DNA of 34,882 bases. Origin: G020353355 sp050116155. GTDB lineage: Bacteria; Desulfobacterota; Desulfobacteria; Desulfobacterales; JAHEIW01. The translations under genes were made by a program, and so were the position numbers. Under the pieces are notes generated by a model, which was not told the origin of the DNA, did not search any database, and was given only the letters and a program-made list of their open reading frames with translations. How positions within the stretch are numbered: the first letter of the stretch is position 1; each line of letters starts with the position of its first letter. The DNA is taken from assembly GCA_050116155.1 (NCBI GenBank), contig JASFPE010000004.1, forward strand, positions 1 to 34,882, in the 5' to 3' direction. Of this stretch, positions 24,416 through 32,400 are shown piece by piece.

Positions 24416-25798
24416 CTATGGCCACACCAATGTCATCCCTTCACCCCGAAACCAGATACCGGTGATGGTCAGAACAATAAATGCAACCAGAAAAAGCACG
24501 AAAACCGATTGCAGTGCCTCGGTATTGGTGGCGGAAAACTTGTTTTTGATGAATATATAAAATCCGACCACAGCGCCGAGCATGAGTGCGAAGGGTAAAA
24601 GACCGTTGCTGATCTCTCCAGGCAAACCCGCCATCCACCCTGCCAAATCAAGAACAAACTCGTCCAGAACGACTGCCAGCGGCGTCACCACCGCAGCCAT
24701 AACCGCTGCAACAGACGCCATCTGCCGTCCGCGGACAGAGACAAACCACACCCCGGCAGTATTATGTTGATAATTCAAATAGGGAATCGCCAGCAGGAAG
24801 ATGAGCATCAGAGCCGGTATGACGCACAGCGCAAACAGCGGATGAAAATGTAGCAACAACTCCTGAAAACCCGCAAAGTACCAGGGCGCCTTGGTGGGAT
24901 TTGGACTCAGTCCGGGATTGGCCTTGGCTTCAAGCGGCGCGTCAAAACCGACAGCCAGCAACATGATAAACGCCATTAACACCGTGGCAACCACCAGTTC
25001 CCGTAGAATCAAATTGGGAATGGTTTCTATGGATTTGCCGCGGCTTTGCGGGTCTTCATCCGGGGTTTGGGGAATCACCAACCCGCCGGCTTTGCGAACT
25101 CGCCAGAAGTGAAACGGCATCAACATGATAAGCCCGGCAGGAATGACGGCCGTGTGGATGGCAAAAAAAGTCGACAGTGTTGCCGGGCCAATGTTTTTGC
25201 CCCCCCGGATCAATTCCTGCAGCCATTCGCCGACTCCGGGCACATATTCCAGCATGCCGGTGCAAATCGTAATGGCCCAGAACGCCAACTGATCCCAGGG
25301 CAATAAATATCCGGTGAAGTTTGAAGCCAGAACCAGTAGAAACATCACCAATCCGATGATCCAGTTGAACTGCCTCGGCGCATGAAACGCCCCGGTGAAA
25401 AATACCCGCAGAAAGTGTAGAAAAACAACAATCAGCAGTACATTCCCGCACCAGTGATGGATATTACGGATCAGCTGTCCAAAAACTACATTGTTTTGCA
25501 GATGAATGATGGATTCATAGGCTTTGCCGGGCACCGGCTGATAGGTGAATTTCAGCATCAACCCGCTCACAAACAACATGCACACCAGTACGACCGCCAT
25601 TCCGCCAAGACCCCAGGTCAGCGTGAATCGCAGCGTGCGTTCCGGCACGGTTCGCGGCCGCAAATGCAGGACCAGACTGTTAAAAAACCGGCGAGGGCTT
25701 TGGGGGTCCTTCGGGGCTCGCCGGGTACCGGGAAATATGGAATAGCGGATCCGCTGAACAAAATTTAGGGCGTCTGGCGTCACGTTCTGAAGTGGCAT
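24416..25798 (-). CDS. cytochrome b of a bc-type complex (b6 and subunit IV fused)
   Basis: A 460-aa membrane protein that oxidises quinol and holds two b hemes. The first half has four helices with paired ligands: H-x13-H in IHHWCGNVLLIVVFLHF and H-x14-H in IHTAVIPAGLIMLMPFHF. The x14 spacing is like cytochrome b6. The second half resembles subunit IV plus extra helices. The Qo loop reads KAPWYFAGFQE where the classic motif is PEWY, so the glutamate is replaced by proline, a variant known from menaquinol-type complexes. The long, charged N-terminus (about 60 residues) precedes helix 1. It starts three bases after the methyltransferase-like gene, so the two are translationally linked. Confidence 0.94.
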   Translation of the reverse strand: MPLQNVTPDALNFVQRIRYSIFPGTRRAPKDPQSPRRFFNSLVLHLRPRTVPERTLRFTLTWGLGGMAVVLVCMLFVSGLMLKFTYQPVPGKAYESIIHLQNNVVFGQLIRNIHHWCGNVLLIVVFLHFLRVFFTGAFHAPRQFNWIIGLVMFLLVLASNFTGYLLPWDQLAFWAITICTGMLEYVPGVGEWLQELIRGGKNIGPATLSTFFAIHTAVIPAGLIMLMPFHFWRVRKAGGLVIPQTPDEDPQSRGKSIETIPNLILRELVVATVLMAFIMLLAVGFDAPLEAKANPGLSPNPTKAPWYFAGFQELLLHFHPLFALCVIPALMLIFLLAIPYLNYQHNTAGVWFVSVRGRQMASVAAVMAAVVTPLAVVLDEFVLDLAGWMAGLPGEISNGLLPFALMLGAVVGFYIFIKNKFSATNTEALQSVFVLFLVAFIVLTITGIWFRGEGMTLVWP

Positions 25799-25801
25799 GG
25801 T

Positions 25802-26407
25802 TCAAATCCGCTGGAAAAGAAATTCCCTGACACCGTTTCGATAGATGAAAGACTTGACGAGTCGAAATGTCGCCAGCAGAGATATCAGTTCGCGATTACT
25901 GCGGTAATGCCGGGGAAGATCCAGGTGCTGCTGCTGTCGGAAAATGATGCGATAATCATCCTGGATGACATATGAATACACGAAATCTGGTGCCGAGCGT
26001 TCTTCAAAGGTATTTGCCATCATCATCGCATTGGGCTGTAGCATGCGATGGCACGATTCAAGAAAATCGCCGACCTGATTGTCATCCAAATGATCGATGA
26101 AATCCCAGAGAAGAATTCCTCGGAAGCGTTGTCGCGCATAGTCCAGATGGTTCCATAATTGTTTTAGAGGTAACTGTTTGCGTAACGTGCGGTCCAGTCG
26201 GATAAACATGTCGCAGGCACAATGCCGTTTCACCTGCCGAGCGAAAAACATAATGTTCTCTTCACACACGGGTCCCAGGTCGAGCAACTCTGCCGCTTGA
26301 TCTTGCTTGAGATGTTCGACATATGCCTGCAGTAATGTACTGCGGTAATCAGCAGGAGACGGCAACGCGTCGGTGTTTTCCTCCAAAGGAATGGTTGCGT
26401 TTTCCAA
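25802..26407 (-). CDS. methyltransferase-like protein of unknown function
   Basis: A 201-aa soluble protein. AELLDLGPVCEENIMFFA near residues 39-56 resembles motif I of class I SAM methyltransferases, CDMFIRLD the second strand, and GILLWDFIDHLDDNQVGDFL the fourth strand with its following helix. The glycine-rich loop is poor (LGPVCEEN instead of GxGxG), so it may bind SAM weakly or not at all. The start is TTG 26407 with AGGGG nine bases upstream inside the end of the bactofilin gene; no early ATG exists. It lies between bactofilin and cytochrome b with gaps of three bases on both sides. Family assignment is tentative. Confidence 0.6.
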   Translation of the reverse strand: MENATIPLEENTDALPSPADYRSTLLQAYVEHLKQDQAAELLDLGPVCEENIMFFARQVKRHCACDMFIRLDRTLRKQLPLKQLWNHLDYARQRFRGILLWDFIDHLDDNQVGDFLESCHRMLQPNAMMMANTFEERSAPDFVYSYVIQDDYRIIFRQQQHLDLPRHYRSNRELISLLATFRLVKSFIYRNGVREFLFQRI

Positions 26408-26410
26408 AAA

Positions 26411-26938
26411 TCAATTCCCCTGCTTGACTTCTTTGGGCGCCAGGCTATCTGGTTCTTTATCCGGCCGTGGAGAAGCTAAGGTTGGTGCCTTTTCCTTTTT
26501 CGCGGATTTTCTGTTGGGCTCTCGTTCCAGCTCGATAGACCCCTTGAAATAGGCACCATCTTCTACCGCAATGCTTTTCGCTCGAATCTCGCCGACAAAA
26601 TCAGCCTCTTTTGTAATTCTGATTTTGTCTTGAGCCTTGACGCTTCCATTCATATCGCCGCTGATACTGACTTTTTGAGCCTGGATTTCACCCTCGAACC
26701 TCCCTTTTGAGCCGATGGCAAAATTATGCTTTTTCAGTTCGATGGTTCCCTTCATGGATCCTTCAATGACGAGATGCTCCTCACCGGAAATGCTGCCTTC
26801 GATGGTAATATACTCACCGATGATTGTTTTTTCATCCCTGGCAGCGGGGCCTGAAACCAATAATGTTTTTTCTTCTTCGGTGATCTCACTGGAAGCAGAA
26901 AACTCGTCCTTTTCATCCTTCTTTGCTTTCTTTAACAT
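26411..26938 (-). CDS. bactofilin-family cytoskeletal protein
   Basis: A 175-aa protein with the bactofilin beta-helix core (DUF583). From about residue 40 to 140 it shows short repeating strands with regular glycines: IEGSISGEEHLVIEGSMKG, FAIGSKGRFEGEIQAQ, VSISGDMNGSVKAQ, EADFVGEIRAKSI, GAYFKGSIELE. Both tails are charged; the C-terminal tail is rich in Lys and Pro. Bactofilins polymerise without nucleotides and act as membrane-associated scaffolds. AGGAGGTG is placed ideally before ATG 26938. It is the first gene of a tight set that continues into cytochrome b, an unusual partner for a bactofilin. Confidence 0.93.
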   Translation of the reverse strand: MLKKAKKDEKDEFSASSEITEEEKTLLVSGPAARDEKTIIGEYITIEGSISGEEHLVIEGSMKGTIELKKHNFAIGSKGRFEGEIQAQKVSISGDMNGSVKAQDKIRITKEADFVGEIRAKSIAVEDGAYFKGSIELEREPNRKSAKKEKAPTLASPRPDKEPDSLAPKEVKQGN

Positions 26939-26995
26939 GTCACCTCCTTTTGTTGCCAATAAATCTCACCTATAGATGAAGAATTTTTAATTATA

Positions 26996-27079
26996 AGTCA
27001 AGAGTTTTTCGTCATTATAGTTATTTATTTTCAGACACTTAGCTATCCAATCAATCTGCCATCGCTTTGTTACCGATGG
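26996..27079 (-). other. upstream region of the bactofilin-bc set
   Basis: This part of the 204-base gap after pbpC contains TTGACT on the minus strand (plus 26996-27001), a possible -35 box without a well spaced -10 (TATAGG lies 21 bases on). It also holds a small hairpin, CCATCG at 27059-27064 with CGATGG at 27074-27079, which may follow pbpC as a weak 3' structure. No gene is seen. Confidence 0.3.
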
Positions 27080-27142
27080 TTTTGGAACAAAATTTTGCGA
27101 ACGGTCTTTATTGTTTGAGGACACCAAACGACGGTCATAATC

Positions 27143-29353
27143 CTATTTTACGATAAATTTGACCGGAGATATAAGCACAGGATGACGGCGATGTTCCAAC
27201 CAGACCCTGGCTCCAACACGGTGCATGCCCGGCTGCAGGGGCCATAAATATTCCCCCGTGGAGGTGGTGACCAGAAATTGATCATCCACGTACCAGTCGA
27301 CTGCTTCGACTCCGGAGATCTTTGCCAGCTTAAAGCAAAATGCTTCTTGGTCATTCGGAATTCTGGGGTCCATCGCCAATTGCAAGCCGTTGGTGGGTTG
27401 AATCAGATGCAACGATTTTTGAAAATGGTGAATCGGCTTGCGTGCTCCTGGCTCAGTTCCCGGAATAAACCATTCAAGGTAACTGGAACAATGGTCATTG
27501 GCCGGGCTTCCCGTATCCCGGCAAATTTCGATTTGAACAAGTCGCGGGCTCAAATAGAGCGGATGGGTTAACCGATAACGATTGAGTTCTGCAAAAACAG
27601 AGCGCAGCACCAGTGCCGGTCCACTGGATCCGGTAATCCCATCCATGGATCTATGGTCCAGATTTCCCATCCAGACGCCGACCGTATAGCGGTGATTAAA
27701 GCCAATCGCCCAGGCATCCCGATAATCATTGGAAGTTCCGGTTTTTACAGCGGTCTGCACCGGCAGGCGCAGCAGGCTGCCTTCTCCAAACTCCAGGCTG
27801 CGCGCATTCGGGTCAGAGAGAATATTGCCGATCAGAGAAGCAACTTCCGGCGAAAACACCCTCCGCAAGCCAAGGGAAGACAAACCATCATCAATCAAGA
27901 ATTTCAAAGGACGGTATACCCCTTGAGCCGCCAGCACCGTATACGCCTGCACGAGTTCAAGCAACGTGACTTCACCGTTTCCCAAGGCCAGGCCATCGCC
28001 GTAATAATCCGGGTGCCGGTGCAAAGATTGGATACCCAAATCATGGAGACGATTTAAAAACGTGTCGACGCCGACATATCGAATAGCCTGCACCGCCGGA
28101 ACATTCAACGAATTTCCAAGGGCATCCCGCACCAGCAGGGGGCCGTAGTGGATCCGGCTGTAGTTACGAAATGTATGCAACCCATAGCCAATCGGTTCGG
28201 CCAGGGGGTGGTCATCCACCGGCGTAGCCGCAGTCCAACCCTTTTCCATAGCCGTGGCATAAAGAAAGGGTTTCAGGGTCGAACCGGGCTGTCGCTGGGC
28301 AGTTACCGCATCAATCCAGCTGAGCGACATGCTGTCTTCTTCTTGGCTGGCGTTTGCCCAGGCCAATACCTGCTGATGCAGATGATCGACAACTAAAACG
28401 GCGCCGTTGCTTACCCGCCATCTCTGTAAATCCTTGAGACGTTGCTGCAAAATATTCTGGATTTTAGCCTGCAGCGGGGCATCCAGGGTGGTCCGCAATC
28501 GGACACGATGCTGCATATCAATGACATCCAACGACTGAAAAAGGTGATGCACAAAATGGCTGGCCCGCACCGCAAGATAAGATTTTTCAAGCTGGATCTT
28601 ATCTGCATGGATCTGAGCATACTGCGCTTCATCGACGATTCCCATCTTATAAAGGCGAATGAGAAGGTCGCGGATGGGTTGCTGAATTTCGCGCGCGCTC
28701 CTGCGTAAATCCAATCGTCCAGGAGCCCGAACCAGGACAACCAGCGCCAGCATCTCCTTGCGGCTCAATGTATCCAGGTCACGGTCAAAATAATACCGCG
28801 CTGCCTGTGCCACCCCCCTGCGTCGACCTGCATAGGGAACCTGATTGAGATAAAATTCGAAAATATCGGCCTTGGAAAACCTTACCTCCAAATGGGCAGC
28901 CTCGAGCCCTTCCAGCCAGCGCGACCAAGCCGTGCGGGCTCTGGGATGCCACATGCGCACGACCTGTTCGCTGATGGTGCTGGCCCCCCGCATCTTGCCA
29001 AGGGCCTTAAGATTTTGCCAGAGCGCGTGCCAGCGCGCTATCCAATCCACACCGCTGTGCTTATAAAAGCGTTTATCTTCAGAAATGATAATTGCCTGTT
29101 GCAGGAAAATTGGGATTTCGTGCAGGGGGACATAATCATGAATGTTCCAGCGATTCTGATAGGTAATGGTCAGGGGAATATCGTTGCGATCCAGCACCTG
29201 AACCTTGCGTACAACAGAGGCCTCCAGGTTTAGAGAATCGGGGATTGGCAAGAGATCGGTATAGGTCTTCCAGATGAATAGGCCAAAACCTATTGCCAAT
29301 CCTATCGCTGCTGTTGCAAGCAGCAGATAGCGTGTATTTGATTCAGAGTGCAT
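27143..29353 (-). CDS. pbpC: penicillin-binding protein 1C
   Basis: Bifunctional peptidoglycan synthase-type protein (736 aa) anchored by one N-terminal helix (about residues 9-29). The GT51 glycosyltransferase domain has its catalytic glutamate E92 in SEDKRFYKHSGVDW and the GASTISEQVVRM and FEFYLNQVPYAG motifs. The transpeptidase domain has the acyl-serine S358 in PGSTLKPF, SLN, and KTGTSNDYRDAW. The last 100 residues match the PBP1C C-terminal domain. I start it at ATG 29353, where the helix follows directly. The frame is open to 29461 (ATG directly after the preceding stop) but that stretch is repeat-like. It follows an alpha-2-macroglobulin gene, the classic bacterial pairing. Confidence 0.94.
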   Translation of the reverse strand: MHSESNTRYLLLATAAIGLAIGFGLFIWKTYTDLLPIPDSLNLEASVVRKVQVLDRNDIPLTITYQNRWNIHDYVPLHEIPIFLQQAIIISEDKRFYKHSGVDWIARWHALWQNLKALGKMRGASTISEQVVRMWHPRARTAWSRWLEGLEAAHLEVRFSKADIFEFYLNQVPYAGRRRGVAQAARYYFDRDLDTLSRKEMLALVVLVRAPGRLDLRRSAREIQQPIRDLLIRLYKMGIVDEAQYAQIHADKIQLEKSYLAVRASHFVHHLFQSLDVIDMQHRVRLRTTLDAPLQAKIQNILQQRLKDLQRWRVSNGAVLVVDHLHQQVLAWANASQEEDSMSLSWIDAVTAQRQPGSTLKPFLYATAMEKGWTAATPVDDHPLAEPIGYGLHTFRNYSRIHYGPLLVRDALGNSLNVPAVQAIRYVGVDTFLNRLHDLGIQSLHRHPDYYGDGLALGNGEVTLLELVQAYTVLAAQGVYRPLKFLIDDGLSSLGLRRVFSPEVASLIGNILSDPNARSLEFGEGSLLRLPVQTAVKTGTSNDYRDAWAIGFNHRYTVGVWMGNLDHRSMDGITGSSGPALVLRSVFAELNRYRLTHPLYLSPRLVQIEICRDTGSPANDHCSSYLEWFIPGTEPGARKPIHHFQKSLHLIQPTNGLQLAMDPRIPNDQEAFCFKLAKISGVEAVDWYVDDQFLVTTSTGEYLWPLQPGMHRVGARVWLEHRRHPVLISPVKFIVK

Positions 29354-29357
29354 TTCT

Positions 29358-29455
29358 TTTAATTTAATTGTTATTATAGAAATCTGTCTGCGGTTGTCTG
29401 CGTCCATCTGGCCTACCGCGGCGTAGCTAAGCGAAGCCGGGTGTTTAATTACCCA
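29358..29455. repeat. repeat-like spacer between alpha-2-macroglobulin and pbpC
   Basis: The minus strand contains GACGCAGACAACCGCAGACAG, a CGCAGACAA tandem, preceded by CGGCTTCGCTTAGCTACGCCG and TAATTAAACACCCGG. The composition and tandem pattern resemble a dispersed intergenic repeat rather than coding sequence, although a frame happens to run through it into pbpC. Confidence 0.45.
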
Positions 29456-29461
29456 TCTCAT

Positions 29462-32400
29462 CTACTCTTCTCGAATCACAACCAATTCCGCCGCAACCCC
29501 TTTGCCAAAAACATCCGGATCATACATTTCTTCGGAATGCACCGGCATCACCATGAACTCGCCCGGGGCAATGGCCTGGGCGGTGTAAGATAGGTGATAA
29601 TTGCCGGCCGGCAGATATTCCGAATAAAACCTGGCGGAATCATGCCGCAGTTCCTGGTGATAAAAACTCCAGCGGGAGACACCATAGGAAGACCAATCCC
29701 CGTAACGAAACCACCAGGAGCCACCGGCACGATCAAATTCACCCTTATCTGCATCCACGGTGGATGCGGTGGCCAGATCCCGGTTGACAGCTTCCAGCCC
29801 GCCGGGAACCGGATCGTCGACCACCACGAAGTTTCTCGCGCCGGGCAGGGAAACAAACAAATCCACCCGCACCAGTTCCCCCCGTTTCAATTGCATGGGG
29901 CTTTTGAGCAAAACCCACTGGCTGTCACGTTCCACGCTATATTCCCGGTGAATCTCAATGCCGGCATTGATCGGATCAGGCCTTAATTGTTTCGGCGCAT
30001 AAAACAGCCGCAGCCCATAATATGCCCGCCCCTGCCCTTCTCTTTCCAGCTCAAGGATTGACCTGCGGCCCGGGTCATCGGCCTGGATCGAGCGCTGAAA
30101 TTCGACTGCATCATCGCGGATGTCGGCGAATCTGGTTTGACCGATTTCCTCCTTATCGAACAGCGCACGTAAGGTCAGGTGCGGCTGGTCTTTTTCATAC
30201 ACTCGACTGTATTCTATCAGGGCATTCATGCAAAACATGTTTTCCTGGGTGTTTTCCCAGTGATCGCGTTTCTTGCGGGTTTGGGTAATATGCCGCACCA
30301 GCTTGAAGGGAATATCTTCCACCATTTGCTGGCCGGTGGGGGTCTTTCCGTATTCAACCAGGGCACTCAGAACAGCCCCGTTGGTCCGCAAAGCCGAGGA
30401 GAGGATACGCGTATAGCTGTCGTCGATGACTTCGCTGAACACAAATTTGCCGCCGGATTGGTTGGCATGGGCCAGAATCAGATGGCAGGCTTCCGTCCGT
30501 ATGCTTTCCGAGCCAGCCACGCCCAGGGCTGCCAGCAAAAAATGCGCCTTGCCAAAAAGGCTCATTTCCGGCACATGGGGTTGATAGCGTCTCAGATCCG
30601 AGAGACTGATCCTGCCATGTTTAACCAGGGCTGCCAGGGCCACAGCCCGCACGGTGGAGGCCATGCCTCTGGAATAAAAATCCGGTACCACATTGCGACG
30701 CAGCACGGTCTGCAAATACCCGTGCAACTTGTCTTCCACGGCAGAGGGTATCTGGTATCCGCTGTCGCGCAACCAGTTAAAAGCCATCGCGGTATAGGCG
30801 CTCAGAAATGCACTGACATATTGATTTCGTGGGGTATAATAGGTCATGCCGCCATTGGGCGCCTGGTAGACGGCCGCCCGATCCAGCACAGCCTGAGGCA
30901 ATCCTTCAAAGCCCTCCCATTCAAAATCTTCGGACATGTAACGTTTGAGATTCCGGTAATGGGAAGCCATCACCCCTTTGGTGAGAACCTGCTCCCAGCA
31001 AGTGTATTCATAATCGCGGATGTAGCCGAAAGCACCTTCGAGATTGCCAAGGACCGAAGGCGCCAACACGACACTCACCCGCCCCACATCGGTTCGCATA
31101 TTTTCCGGAAACTGAATGTGTTCGCGAACCGTTTCTGACTCCGTCGACCCATAGGTGGCGGCTGTTTCCAGACTGTAGCGTTTGTGAACAACAAGTGTAT
31201 GCACAACGCCGTCCTGGTCCAATACATCTCCACCGCGAGCCGTAAAGCGAACATCACCCGAACTCGTGGTCTTCAGGGGAATCCAGACGGTGACGCGCTT
31301 GTATGGCTCGGCCATCAGATTCTGGCTTACCTTTTGTGAAGTGCGTCCTGCTTCGGTTTCAATCACCCCTTCGGCGGTAATCGTCAGGGTTAACTGCCGG
31401 CGTTCAGAGGTGCGATTCATGATGCTGAAACCGGCCTGGAAACTGTCGCCGGCGGTCACCTGATTCGGCATTACCGGGCGAATCTCGGTGGGTCGGTTGA
31501 CCTTAAAGCCTCCTTCTCCCAGTCCCATGCGATCACCGGGAGTCACCGCCATCGCCAGCACCCGCCATCCGGTCAGATTATCAGGCGCTTCAAATTCGAT
31601 CCTGGCTTTGCCCCGGTCATCCGGGACAATGGAAGGATTCCAGTAGCTGACAAATTTGAAGACGGAGCGTAACTCGATGTCGCCACCCCCGCCAGCAGCC
31701 GGATTGGCGCCCTTCTTTTCAAACTTCTGCCGGCCCACCAGACGCATCAGCAGGCTGAAGTTTTCCAGATCCAAACCGTCAATCGTGTAAAACCCTTTAT
31801 AAGGATCGAAATAATTTCTACCCTGGACAATCAGATCGAACACCGCTTCATCCAGGACGGCCACGGCGAGCTCAACCGGTTCTCGATGTTCCCCAGACCG
31901 CACAGTCGCCTGTAAATCCACCGTAACTCGATCCCGGGGTTTATAGGTTTCTTTGGCCGACGAAACTTCGACAATGATTTCCTTGTAAAGATCACTAACA
32001 GGCACCTTCACATACCCCATGCGAAACGTCGGTTTGCCCAGATCAACCTGATCATCTCCGGCAGGCCTGTCCACCCTGGGAGACATCACCATGACGGACA
32101 GAAAAAAGCCCGGGATAAAGTCTTTTTCGACGCCAAATTCGATGGTGGGGGTGCTGGTATCCAGGGATTGCACCCAGCGTTTCAACACGCCGTAGCGCTC
32201 AACGGTAACCAGGGCCCGAGCGCCGGGATACGGATTTTTCACTAAATAACGCGCGATCTCTCCGACCCGGTAACTTTTCTTTTCGGCAATGATCTCCAGA
32301 CTGTTGTCCGGGCGGTCCTCCCACAGGACACGGCCTTTGCCCGCTACCCATTGATAAAGTTGGGTGCTGTGATCGCGTCCCCGGGCATCATGAATGGTAG

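Noticed and set aside
26969..27001. Strong sigma70 promoter for bactofilin
   Set aside because: TTGACT is present, but TATAGG is 21 bases away and the 17-base position gives a poor -10 match, so it is only mentioned as part of the gap.
29354..29461. pbpC start directly coupled to the preceding stop (TAGATG)
   Set aside because: The first 36 codons would be translated from repeat-like sequence; the membrane helix starts right after ATG 29353, as expected for PBP1C.
30179..31138. Long plus-strand open frame opposite the alpha-2-macroglobulin gene
   Set aside because: It mirrors codons of a well supported gene; no ribosome site or domain is apparent.
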